Source: Streptomyces dioscori
GTDB taxonomy: Bacteria > Actinomycetota > Actinomycetes > Streptomycetales > Streptomycetaceae
Length of the DNA stretch: 64,000 nucleotides
Direction: 5' to 3'
Assembly: GCF_003024195.1 (NCBI RefSeq)
Contig: NZ_KZ679041.1
Coordinates: forward strand, 186,001 to 250,000
Shown: positions 45,515 to 54,274 of the stretch, piece after piece
Layout of the letters: each line of letters begins with the position of its first letter
Numbering within the stretch: position 1 is the first letter of the stretch
Position numbers and translations under genes: made by a program
The notes under the pieces: generated by a model
Databases searched by the model: none
Told to the model about the DNA's origin: nothing
What the model saw: only the letters and a program-made list of their open reading frames with translations

Positions 45515-46476
45515 CATGTCTCCCCGAGCCGATGCCGATGAGGGGTGCGAAGAGCCGAGGCGGCGACCGAACGGCCGACGGCCCGACATCCGCGGATCCG
45601 ACCGCTACGCCTACGAGCGGTCAGCCGGTTCGGACAGTTGGGAAGTCCGGTCGGTGGACGTGCTCGACCGGGTCGTCGCAGGTCCGTCCGGCCGGTGCCG
45701 CCGCCCGGTTCGTCCTGCCCCGGAAGAGGTACGTGTATGCCGGGACATACATGTCGTATGCGGCACGCACCGCGTTCAGCGTACGCCGCTCTGACGTGTC
45801 TCCTGGATTCAGTGCCTATGATCACGGCGTTGCCGACGCATGGGTATGTAACGGGCGCATCGAGGTGTGGCGCGACATGATGTGGAGTGTCATCCCAGGC
45901 GTCGGGAAGATCAAAGGCTCGCACTTGTCGAGCGGTGGGTATGTCCACGGGCTGCCCGGTGCAGCGCCGGGGGCGTCGGATGTGGACTGTCGCGGAGTCC
46001 GTCGCGGGAGTGATCGTCTGTGGCTCCTGTCCCGGCGAGGGGCGGACCGCCCCGCCGACCATGGAAGAAGGCGGAGCGGTCCTCCGTCCCGGCCCGAGGG
46101 TGCGGAGGTTCGCTCCGCTCTCGTGCCGGGCTGGTCGAGCGAAGTGGTAGTACCACCGACCGACCATGGCTCGGCTCGTCCCCACAACGAGCCGAGCCGT
46201 CTCGCCGGAAACCCGCCCGGAGGGAGGACTGGACCAGGCGGGCCACCGGACACCGGTGGCGGCCACCGTCACGGAGTGAGCCGAGGAGGCCGCCCCTCCC
46301 TGCCGCCGGGCCCACCAGCCGGCAGGGATCTCTATCTGGGCAACGTGCCGATGTACGGGCGGGGTTCACGGCTGCGTGTACATTCCCGTGAGATCGCCCT
46401 GCGACGCCGAGGACCGTCCGCCCGGTCACCGGCGGGACGTCAGCAGACGCCGGTTCCGTCACATAAGGCAGCTGAA
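45515..46476. other. Gene-less region with several hairpins
   Basis: Nearly 1 kb without a supported gene. Nested palindrome TGCCG...GACATACATGTC...CGGCA lies at 45739-45767 (possible P450 operator). Hairpins at 46168-46198 (12-bp arms), 46242-46260 (8-bp arms, ACA loop) and 46297-46328 (9-bp arms) resemble terminators, although no gene ends here. Confidence 0.45.
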
Positions 46477-46492
46477 TGGACCTAAGAGTCCA
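46477..46492 (+). promoter_or_regulatory. Motif-C operator at TetR gene
   Basis: TGGACCTAAGAGTCCA overlaps or lies just upstream of the start region of the TetR gene, consistent with autoregulation. Confidence 0.7.
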
Positions 46493-46514
46493 ACTGGCTG
46501 TCATGATGGAGTAC

Positions 46515-47120
46515 ATGAACAGAGGTATGACCGCCAAAGGTTTGGCCACGCGCCAACGGATTGTAATTGCCGCTGCCCTGCTGATCAGGGAGAAAGGAGC
46601 AGCCGAGACCACCCTCGACGACGTGCGCGCCGCGACGTCGACGAGCAAGAGCCAGTTGTTCCACTACTTTCCGAACGGCCGCACGGACATGCTTGTGGCG
46701 GTTGCCGCGTACGAGGCCGAACAGGTCCTCGACGCGCAGCAGCCTCACCTTGCGGACCTGACCACCTGGCGTTCGTGGCAGGCATGGAGCCGGGCCGTGC
46801 TGAACCACTACACGGAACTCGGGAACCGTTGTCCTCTGGGCAGTCTCACGTCGGAGCTCGGAAAATCCTCGCCGGAAGCGGAGGCGGTGACCGTGGCCCT
46901 CTTCGAGACCTGGGAGGCGGCGCTCGTGCGTGGAGCCGAGACTCTGCTGAAGGACCGGAACCTGGCGATCACGCGGGCTCGCAGCATCCTCGCGGCCGTT
47001 CAGGGAGGTGTCATCCTCCTCCAGGTGACGGGGCAGGTCGGCTACCTCAAGGACGCTCTCACGAGTTCGATCGAACCACTGAGGCCCGCGGCGCCCAGCC
47101 AGCGGCAGGCGTCGAGGTGA
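46515..47120 (+). CDS. TetR/AcrR repressor, probable motif-C regulator
   Basis: The 201-residue protein has the TetR HTH (TRQRIVIAAALLIREKGAAETTLDDVRAATSTSKSQLFHYFPNGRTDMLVAVA) and a helical effector domain ending in YLKDALTSSIEPLR. The start is uncertain: ATG at 46515 has GGAG close by, while 46503 and 46527 are in-frame alternatives. The palindrome 46477-46492 directly upstream has the same arms as the sites at the epoxide hydrolase, SnoaL/hydrolase and transporter genes, so I infer this protein represses itself and those units. Confidence 0.85.
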   Translation: MNRGMTAKGLATRQRIVIAAALLIREKGAAETTLDDVRAATSTSKSQLFHYFPNGRTDMLVAVAAYEAEQVLDAQQPHLADLTTWRSWQAWSRAVLNHYTELGNRCPLGSLTSELGKSSPEAEAVTVALFETWEAALVRGAETLLKDRNLAITRARSILAAVQGGVILLQVTGQVGYLKDALTSSIEPLRPAAPSQRQASR

Positions 47121-47246
47121 TGGTCCCGTCGACCTGCGGGGGTGCTCCGGCATCCCCGCCGCCGTACCGGACAGCAACAGCGGGCGTCACAGGGGCGGGC
47201 GGCGTGCCCCGGGCCGTTCACTTCTGACGCGTGACGCGAGCCCTGC

Positions 47247-47975
47247 TCATCCTCGTGCGACCGCAGAGTAATCGGCCGCGAGGCGGTCCAGGAAGGCGAT
47301 GAGTTTCTTGTTCATCGGGCCGTAGTCGTTCTGTCGCAGGGCCGGGGGCTGTTGGACGAAGCGCCGCCCGGAGAGCGAGGAGAGTTCGTCTCCGGCGGAC
47401 TTGATCAGGGCGTCGACGAGGGCGGGGGTGAACTCCATGTGGCACTGCAGCCCATAGAGGAACCGACCGTAGGCGACGATCTGCCGTGCACATCCCTTAC
47501 TGCGGGCGAGAACGACGGCTTCGTCGGTGAGGCCGGGCATGTCCTTGTGCCAGTGTCCGGCCCCGAACTCGGTCTCGAAGTCCTCGAAGAACGGGTGTCG
47601 GCGGCCCGCCTGGGTGAGCGTGACGGGAAAGAGCCCCACCTCCTCTTCGGAACTGCGCTCACAAGGCGCTCCCAGGGCTTCCCCGAGCAGCTGCGAACCG
47701 AGGCAAACGCCGATGACGGCAGTCCCGGCGGCGACACAGGCGGCGATGAGGGCCATCTCGGCCCTGGCGTCGAAGTAGGGGCATTCGGCTGTCGTCGTGG
47801 CGGGCGACTGGGGCCCGCCCATAATCACGAGCAGGTCGACAGCACGCGCATCGCCCGGCAGTGGCTCTCCCACGTAGAGAAGTGAGCGGGTGATTTCGTG
47901 GCCCCGTTCCCTGGCCCACGACTCGTAGACGCCGGGTGCTTCGAAAGGTTCGTGGACGACGAAGTGCACACGCAT
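47247..47975 (-). CDS. Class-I glutamine amidotransferase-like protein
   Basis: The 242-residue protein has the triad of class-I amidotransferases: the nucleophile Cys in VIGVCLGSQLLGEALG, and His-x-Glu in YGLQCHMEFTP. An oxyanion glycine pair is in VIMGGPQSP. Such stand-alone domains resemble the GMP synthase GATase or PuuD-like gamma-glutamyl hydrolases; no synthase partner lies nearby. ATG at 47975 follows GAGGAGAAG. It shares its direction with the epoxide hydrolase gene upstream, but terminators separate them. Confidence 0.85.
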   Translation of the reverse strand: MRVHFVVHEPFEAPGVYESWARERGHEITRSLLYVGEPLPGDARAVDLLVIMGGPQSPATTTAECPYFDARAEMALIAACVAAGTAVIGVCLGSQLLGEALGAPCERSSEEEVGLFPVTLTQAGRRHPFFEDFETEFGAGHWHKDMPGLTDEAVVLARSKGCARQIVAYGRFLYGLQCHMEFTPALVDALIKSAGDELSSLSGRRFVQQPPALRQNDYGPMNKKLIAFLDRLAADYSAVARG

Positions 47976-48304
47976 GGGTGCTTCTCCTCACAAGTGGCCG
48001 ACTGCATGCGGCCGACGCTGCCGGTTGGCCCGTCTTCGGCCGGCGATCTGCTGAACGTCGCGGAAACCTGCTCCGCAGGGCCGCCGCGTGGCCGACGGTG
48101 CGGAGCCGCGGACCGCGGGTGCCTGCGGGCGGTGCACGCAGGTGTCCGGGGGGGGTAGTACGTGTCGGGAACCCGCCCCGGTCGGGCGCGGTCTCTGGCG
48201 AGCGGCCCCGTTCCCGCTCGGGCGCTCTCCACCATGACGTGGTCGGGCGGCCCGCGGGTTCACGGACGGCCCGGCCGGTTCTTCGGACAGGGCCGGGCAC
48301 GAAA

Positions 48305-48373
48305 GAGCGCTCCGCTGTCCCGGACGGTGTGCGAGACAACGGAGCGCTGTGCCGCCCCGGACGGTCCGGGGCG
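48305..48373 (-). terminator. Double terminator after epoxide hydrolase gene
   Basis: One hairpin has 9-bp arms (AGCGCTCCG at 48305-48313 with complement at 48339-48347); a second has 10-bp arms flanking CGG (48351-48373). Both follow the minus-strand stop at 48397. Confidence 0.8.
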
Positions 48374-48396
48374 GCGGAGCGATGCCGACGGATGCG

Positions 48397-49623
48397 TCAG
48401 CGCATCGTGCGGAACGCCGCGCGAAGGTCATGGATCCAGGCTTCGGGATTCTCCCAGGGGCCGAAGTGGCCCCCGTCCTTATGGACGTTCACGTCGCGGA
48501 TGTCGGCGTAGAACGGGGTGGCTCCAGCCTTGAAGATCTCCTTGCGCTCCTCCGCTGTGGGGGCTCCCGGCGCGGGCTCGCCCAGCAGCAGGGTGAAACT
48601 GGCCGGCGCCTGGGTGTACGGCGTCACGTCGTTCACCGGCTCCGGCGGGTACAGGTGCGCGTTCTTGTAGGCGCGGATCGAGGAACCGATGGCGTCGTTG
48701 ATCCAGTAGATGGTCGCGAAGGTGAGGATGTCGTCTATGGGCCAGACGGTCTTGAAGTCCAGGTTCGGGTCGCTCCAGGCCTTCCACCGCTTGAGCACCC
48801 AGGCCAGCATGCCGGCCGGTGAGTCGGTCAGACCGTGGGTGAGCGTCTGGGCGTCGAGTTGGTGCACGGCCACGTGCGAGACGAGAGTCTCCATGATGTG
48901 GACGAGCCTGGCGCGAATCACCTCGGGGAGTTCTTCGGTGTTCACGCCCCCGGTCAGGTCCCAGTACCGGTCGCCCTGGAATGCTCCCGGCCCCGCCTCG
49001 TAGCCGAGGTGGACGCCGTACAGGGAGTCCACGTACTTGTGCCCCAGGCGCGAACCGATGAGTGCTCCGTAGTCGTGCCCGCCGAACGCGTACTTCTCGT
49101 AACCGAGAACATCGGTCATCAGGGTGTGCAGCCGGTCCGCCATGTCCCCGTAGTTCTCCCGGGGGTTGGTCAGCGGGGTGGAGAAGGCGAAGCCGGGCAG
49201 GGAGGGGATCACGACGTCGAAGGCGTCAGCCGGGTCCCCGCCGTGGGCTGCCGGGTCGGTGAGTGGACCGATGAGCTTGCTCCACTGGAGGTAGGACCAC
49301 GGCCAGCCGTGAGCCAGTACCAGGGGAACGGGGGACGGGCCCTTCCCTCGCTCGTGGATGAAGTGCACCGGGGTGCCACCGACGTCCACGCGATGCTGGT
49401 GGTATGAGTTGATCTTCTTCTCGACGGCGCGCCAGTCGAAGCCGTCGGCCCAGTACTCGACGATCGGCTTGAGGTAGGCGGTGCTCAGACCGTACTTTCC
49501 GTCCTCGTTGTCGAGATCGGGTGCGAACCGTGTGGCCCGCAGGCGGGACTTCAGGTCGTCCAGGACGGACTGATCGACATTGATCTTGAAGGGCTCAAGG
49601 TCATGACGGGGATCGGTGCTCAC
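48397..49623 (-). CDS. Epoxide hydrolase (EphA/EHN-domain type)
   Basis: The 408-residue protein has an N-terminal EHN domain (PFKINVDQSVLDDLKSRLRATRF..) and an alpha/beta hydrolase core: HGWPWS oxyanion motif, nucleophile Asp184 in GGHDYGALIG, and His386 in GGHFGPWENP. The lid provides conserved tyrosines (IRAYKNAHLY). This is the cytosolic or juvenile-hormone-type epoxide hydrolase family; it opens epoxides to diols. GTG at 49623 has AAAGAAG upstream and begins the homologous region. The palindrome TTGGACT-N4-AGTCCAA at 49735-49752 lies about 115 bp upstream. Confidence 0.9.
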   Translation of the reverse strand: MSTDPRHDLEPFKINVDQSVLDDLKSRLRATRFAPDLDNEDGKYGLSTAYLKPIVEYWADGFDWRAVEKKINSYHQHRVDVGGTPVHFIHERGKGPSPVPLVLAHGWPWSYLQWSKLIGPLTDPAAHGGDPADAFDVVIPSLPGFAFSTPLTNPRENYGDMADRLHTLMTDVLGYEKYAFGGHDYGALIGSRLGHKYVDSLYGVHLGYEAGPGAFQGDRYWDLTGGVNTEELPEVIRARLVHIMETLVSHVAVHQLDAQTLTHGLTDSPAGMLAWVLKRWKAWSDPNLDFKTVWPIDDILTFATIYWINDAIGSSIRAYKNAHLYPPEPVNDVTPYTQAPASFTLLLGEPAPGAPTAEERKEIFKAGATPFYADIRDVNVHKDGGHFGPWENPEAWIHDLRAAFRTMR

Positions 49624-49734
49624 AACGTTCTTCTTTCGAATCGTGTGTGCCGGTTCTGCCGGGCAGGACAGGCACTGCCGAGTCGGATGCCGGAACCGCC
49701 GTCGCGAGTGCGGTGGGAGGCGGATGCAACAACC

Positions 49735-49752
49735 TTGGACTTCGTAGTCCAA
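49735..49752 (-). promoter_or_regulatory. Motif-C operator of epoxide hydrolase
   Basis: Perfect 7-4-7 palindrome TTGGACTTCGTAGTCCAA. A partial repeat (AGTGGACCGTC, near 49770-49780) follows at about 36 bp, similar to the paired arrangement at 33.0 kb. Confidence 0.7.
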
Positions 49753-49852
49753 TCATCGTGCACTCTATGGAGTGGACCGTCAAGTTCAAACTTGAAAGTC
49801 CCGGTCCGGAAGCAGTGCCCGGACGGGGCGCCGCTTCCGGACCGGGATGTGA

Positions 49853-52800
49853 TCAGTCCTCGATGCTCACCAGCGTTCCGGCGCCGTTGGGGTAGGCGAT
49901 ATAGGCTGTCGCAGGGCCCCGCCCCTTCAGATCCGGCCACGCTGCCGTGACCGTCATCGGAACCCCGGGCCGCGGCGTCGCCTCGCTCGATACGGTCAGC
50001 GTCGCGGCGCCCGGGAAGTTTGCACCAGCCCCCACCACATTGGACCGCAGGCTGAACGCGGTCGACGATGTCCCCGGCAGATCGCCCAGGTCGACCACCA
50101 GTGCGAGGTAACGGCCCGGCGCGAGACCCAGTACCCCGACCCGTGACCTGTGTGCGTACTCGCCGAGCCCGCCCACGGGTTTCGAAGGGCTGCCGTTCGC
50201 GGGATCCGTGACGAGCATCAACTGCAGCCGGGCATCGGGATCGTCCGTCGTGAGGAAGAACTCACCGGCCATGCTGCCCTCCGGCACGGTGAGGGCGAAC
50301 GACCGGACTCCGTCGCCCGCGGCGGATACCTCGTCCCGCACCTGCGGACCGACGACCGGACCGTACCCCCGCATGGACATGCCCTTCGTCCCCGGCGTCA
50401 CCGGGAAAGAGACACCGCCCTGCGCCGTGCTGCCCACCACCCGTTCGGGGGCCAGCACACTGAACGGTGTGACGACGACGGGACTCCGTACGCTGATGTG
50501 TCCCTGGCCCTTCCAGATCAGTGACCCGGTCACCTGGCGACCCGAGACCGCGGTCGTCTGGGTCAGCCTGATTCTGACCACAGCGGACTGACCGGCGCGG
50601 GTGAAACGCAGTGTCGACGGCTTCACCTCGGCGTCGATGCCGGGCAGCGTCAGCGATGCCTTGTATACGCCGGCCCTCGTAGCGGTCAGGGTGCGGGTCA
50701 GTGTCGTGGTCCCTACCATGGCGGGAACGGCGACCGAGGGGTAGTTCAACTCGCCCGGCTCCATGGGGGGAGCCCCGCCCCCGGTCTCCAGTCCGAGTCC
50801 TGCCTGGTAGGCAAGCCAGTCGGTGTTCGAGGAGTCGTAGACCAGGCCGGGCTCGAACATGGCGGAGGGGGTGACGTGTCCGGAACCCTGGGCGAATGGA
50901 TCCGTCTCGGCCTCGCCGGTCGCCGTTCTCGTAGGCCGCGCCGTGGTCATGAGGGCTGACTTGACCGCCATCGCGGACCACTTGGGATGCACGCCGAAGT
51001 ACAGCGCCGCCAGACCCGAGACCTGCGGAGCGGCCATCGACGTACCGGACATGAAGTCGAAACGCCGGTCCGAGCTGCCGGAGGGCGCGACGGCAGCCAG
51101 GATGCCCACGCCGGGCGCTGTGACGTCCGGTTTGATCAGCGAGTTCTTGTTCGTCATCGCAGGACCCCGCGAGGAGAAGGCGGCCACCTGCGGGTACGGG
51201 GTGTTCGAGGTACCGCCCGGTCGCAGGGTGACCAGGGCGTCCGGACGTTTCGCGTAGTCCCGTACCGTCGTGGCCGCGGGAACGTTCAGATGCACGGTCG
51301 GCACCGTGTGTACGTCGTTGTCCGTCTCCAGGTCGGACGTGTTGACGAGCACCATCCCGACACCGCCCGCGCGCTCGACCTCCGCGGACTTGCTCACACG
51401 GGAAGTCACCCCGCGGTCGCAGAGCACGATCGCGCCGGCTGCCCTGCGCGGATCCAGGCTGCCCGCCACGCACAGCAGCGCGGCAGCCGGATCGGTCCCC
51501 GTGTTGCGTACGTCGTCGGCGCGCACCAGCCGCTTCGGACCGAGCGGCGCGTCGACCGTACTGCTGCCCCCGATGAACGTCCGGCCGTCCCCCAGTTCCA
51601 CTGTGGCCTCCATCGGTGCCGTGGTGCCGGCCGCGACCGTGGTGATCCAGGGGGCCGTGTTGTCCACGGTCCACGGGTCGGGTCCGTCGTTGCCTGCGGA
51701 CGCGGAGACGAAGACGCCCGCCGCCGCGGCGGCGCGGAAGGCCTGCTGGATGGGATGGTCCAGAGGACTGCCGCCGAGCGTGCTGACCGAGTAATTGAGA
51801 ACGTCGACACCGTCGGTGACTGCCTGTTCGACGGCCTCGACGATATCGGAGGTCATCCCGGCCCCTTCGGCGTCCTTACTCTTCCACAGGGCCTTGTAGA
51901 CGGCGACGACCGCACCCGGGGCCACGCCGGAGATGTAGCCGTAGTCCCTCCCCTCTTCGACGACGTGCACGTTCGCGGCGCCGGCGGCGGTGGACGCCGT
52001 GTGCGTCCCGTGCCCGACGGCGTCACGCGGCGACACGTAGTCGTTGCGCTTCTCCGGCGGTGTTTGCGCGAGCCACCCATCGCCGAAATACCGTGCGCCG
52101 ACGAGTTTGGTGTTGCACGAATTGGCCGTGAATTGTTCGCCGGTCTGGCAGATCCCCGTGAATGTACCGCCGTCCGCCTTGCGCATGCGGATCACGCCGC
52201 CGCTGCGGTAGGGACGGTGGCGGTCCTTGGCGGACGGCGGAGCGCTGCCGAGGGCAGGAGCCGAGAAGGACCTGCTCTCCGGCCAGACGCCGCTGTCGAT
52301 GACGCCGATCACGACACCCTTGCCGGCCTTCGCGCTGCCGCCGAGTCGTGACCATACGCCCCGTCTTCCGGACAGGCCCATGAGATCCGTTGCCCGGGAG
52401 TCGTCGGCCACCTTGTTCCAGGTATCGGGGCGGATGTCGAGCACGTCCGGCCGGACGGACAGGCGCGCCACCTGCGAGGGGGTCAGGTCGGCGGTGAATC
52501 CGTTGCTCACCACGCTGTAGCGGTGACGGATCCCGGCTCCTACCGCCCTCGCGGCCCGGTCCTGTCCCTCGCGCAAGCGTGCGCGGTAGCGCAGGGCATC
52601 GGGGCTGTCCGTGTCCACCTTGGCGCCCGGCGCCGGAGCCGTACCCGCAATGCCGTCCACCCCGCCCTTGTAGAGCGCGGTCGGAGCTCCGGCCAGGGTG
52701 ACCACGTAACGCGCCGGGGAAAGGTCCCTGTCGACGGGCAGGGGAGCAGGTGCCGAGGCAGAAACGGGGACGGACGGCTCACCGACGGCATGCGCCGGCA

Positions 52801-52879
52801 CGGTGAAACACAGCATGGTGAAGGAGACGGCTGCCGCCGCTCCCGACACATATGTGTGTCTTCGAGAAGCAGATCTCAT
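49853..52879 (-). CDS. Secreted subtilisin-family serine protease with PA domain
   Basis: The 1008-residue protein carries a Sec signal (about 1-31), an I9-type propeptide (about 55-150), and a subtilase catalytic domain with Asp195 (GVIDSGVWPES), His290 (GHGTHTA), oxyanion Asn397 (SAGNDG) and Ser614 (GTSMAAP). A PA-type insertion (about 430-560) sits between Asn and Ser as in plant cucumisin-like proteases, and a beta-sandwich C-terminal region follows. ATG at 52879 has GGGAG upstream; the frame stays open far upstream, but that part is antisense to a regulator gene. A TrmB/LuxR regulator is transcribed divergently 207 bp away. Confidence 0.9.
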   Translation of the reverse strand: MRSASRRHTYVSGAAAAVSFTMLCFTVPAHAVGEPSVPVSASAPAPLPVDRDLSPARYVVTLAGAPTALYKGGVDGIAGTAPAPGAKVDTDSPDALRYRARLREGQDRAARAVGAGIRHRYSVVSNGFTADLTPSQVARLSVRPDVLDIRPDTWNKVADDSRATDLMGLSGRRGVWSRLGGSAKAGKGVVIGVIDSGVWPESRSFSAPALGSAPPSAKDRHRPYRSGGVIRMRKADGGTFTGICQTGEQFTANSCNTKLVGARYFGDGWLAQTPPEKRNDYVSPRDAVGHGTHTASTAAGAANVHVVEEGRDYGYISGVAPGAVVAVYKALWKSKDAEGAGMTSDIVEAVEQAVTDGVDVLNYSVSTLGGSPLDHPIQQAFRAAAAAGVFVSASAGNDGPDPWTVDNTAPWITTVAAGTTAPMEATVELGDGRTFIGGSSTVDAPLGPKRLVRADDVRNTGTDPAAALLCVAGSLDPRRAAGAIVLCDRGVTSRVSKSAEVERAGGVGMVLVNTSDLETDNDVHTVPTVHLNVPAATTVRDYAKRPDALVTLRPGGTSNTPYPQVAAFSSRGPAMTNKNSLIKPDVTAPGVGILAAVAPSGSSDRRFDFMSGTSMAAPQVSGLAALYFGVHPKWSAMAVKSALMTTARPTRTATGEAETDPFAQGSGHVTPSAMFEPGLVYDSSNTDWLAYQAGLGLETGGGAPPMEPGELNYPSVAVPAMVGTTTLTRTLTATRAGVYKASLTLPGIDAEVKPSTLRFTRAGQSAVVRIRLTQTTAVSGRQVTGSLIWKGQGHISVRSPVVVTPFSVLAPERVVGSTAQGGVSFPVTPGTKGMSMRGYGPVVGPQVRDEVSAAGDGVRSFALTVPEGSMAGEFFLTTDDPDARLQLMLVTDPANGSPSKPVGGLGEYAHRSRVGVLGLAPGRYLALVVDLGDLPGTSSTAFSLRSNVVGAGANFPGAATLTVSSEATPRPGVPMTVTAAWPDLKGRGPATAYIAYPNGAGTLVSIED

Positions 52880-53086
52880 ATGTTCTCCCGGAGTGGGACG
52901 AATATCGCAATTCCGCGCCCCCGAGATGATCCGGACATCTCTGGGGGCAGCGGCTGTCGGGGATGCGCACAAGGCGTTGAGGCGCCCGACAAGTGAACGT
53001 CGCCCCTGGATGACGTGTCCAGATAGCCTGGTGGCGTGTTCGGCCAGCTGACCGGGCACGCCACAAGGTTGATCTGATCGCCTGTT

Positions 53087-54088
53087 GTGACGGAGTGGGC
53101 GCCTGTGCTGACGGTCCTGGGTATATCGGAGTCCGACGAACGGACATACCAACGTTTCCTCGACGCGGGTCCCCTCACGGCTGCCCAGGCGGCCCGATCC
53201 TTGGAAGTGACACACGCACACATCCGACGTTCCGTCACCCGCCTCGTCGAGGCGGGCCTGTTGCGGAAGGTGGAGCGGGGCCGCTATCTGGCTGTCAGCC
53301 CCCACACCGCCCTGCTCCCCCTTCTGCGTCGGCGACACCTCGAAGCCGAGACGGCCTTCGCCGACGCGCGGAACCAGGTGGAAGCACTGTCTGAGAGGTA
53401 CCGGGAAGGGCGGCTCCGTACGGACCCGGGAAACCTGGTGGAGATCTTGTCGGACCGCGACCTGATCATCGAGCGGACCGACGAGCTCTACGGGTCCGCG
53501 CGCAGCCACGTCTGGGTCCTCGATCGGCCGCCCTACGTGGGCCGGCAGGACGGGCAGGACTACAGCAACGAGGACGAGCTCGCTCTCACGCGACAGTGGA
53601 TCGAGCGCGGAATGGAGGTCCGCTCCATCTACTGTCCGGAGTCCATGGAACGGCCGGGACGGTTCGGTGTGCTGCTGGAACTCGTAGCTCTGGGCGAGCA
53701 GTCCCGTATGCTCCCCGAGCTGCCCTTCAAGCTGCACATCATCGACAAGAGGGTCGCGCTGGTCCCGCTCACGGGCAAGGTGTACGACGATCTCGCCGTG
53801 GTGCACTCCTCGGGCATGCTGGACGCCCTGATCGAGCTGTACGAGGCGTACTGGGACCGCGCGGAACCCCTCGGTGGAGCCGGGCCGTCCGATGACAAGG
53901 ACCTCGACGAGCAGGACATCCTGATTCTGAGCATGCTCAGAACGGGGCTCAAGGACCAAGCCATCGCCCGCCAGCTCGGCTACAGCACCCGCACCACGAC
54001 CCGGCGCATCGCGGTCGTCCTGGCGAAGCTGGGCGTGACGACCCGTTTCCAGGCGGGGGCCCGCGCCGTGTCCAGAGGCCTGATCTGA
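53087..54088 (+). CDS. TrmB-type/LuxR-type two-HTH regulator
   Basis: The 333-residue protein starts with a TrmB-like winged helix (LTVLGISESDERTYQRFLDAGPLTAAQAARSLEVTHAHIRRSVTRLVEAGLLRKV) and ends with a LuxR-type HTH (LDEQDILILSMLRTGLKDQAIARQLGYSTRTTTRRIAVVLAKLGV). The middle is a phospholipase-D-like regulatory fold. This architecture is common in streptomycetes next to secreted protease genes. GTG at 53087 starts the conserved part. Divergence from the subtilase gene suggests it controls it. Confidence 0.8.
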   Translation: MTEWAPVLTVLGISESDERTYQRFLDAGPLTAAQAARSLEVTHAHIRRSVTRLVEAGLLRKVERGRYLAVSPHTALLPLLRRRHLEAETAFADARNQVEALSERYREGRLRTDPGNLVEILSDRDLIIERTDELYGSARSHVWVLDRPPYVGRQDGQDYSNEDELALTRQWIERGMEVRSIYCPESMERPGRFGVLLELVALGEQSRMLPELPFKLHIIDKRVALVPLTGKVYDDLAVVHSSGMLDALIELYEAYWDRAEPLGGAGPSDDKDLDEQDILILSMLRTGLKDQAIARQLGYSTRTTTRRIAVVLAKLGVTTRFQAGARAVSRGLI

Positions 54089-54274
54089 CAGCGGGGGCCC
54101 GGTGCACGGGACTGCGCCGAGCCCTCGGCGGTCGTCGTGATGAACCATTCGGGTTGAGCGGCACGTCGTACCTGGTGACAGCGGCCGTTCGTCGGCGCCG
54201 CTCTCCCTCTGTGGTTCATCCGGGGAAAGACCGCTGACACCGGCTCATACCTACAGTGATGTGCGAGAAACACC

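Noticed and set aside
45532..46485. A 317-residue plus-strand frame in the 45.5-46.5 kb gap
   Set aside because: Arg/Gly/Ser-rich without any domain, crosses three perfect hairpins, and has no usable ribosome-binding site.
52848..52860. ACACATATGTGT palindrome near 52.85 kb as an operator
   Set aside because: It lies inside the signal-peptide codons of the subtilase and is probably chance.
49853..54148. A 1431-residue continuous frame on the minus strand
   Set aside because: Only the part from 52879 encodes the subtilase. The upstream half is antisense to the TrmB/LuxR gene and lacks any recognisable domain; the ATG at 52879 has a ribosome-binding site and a signal peptide.
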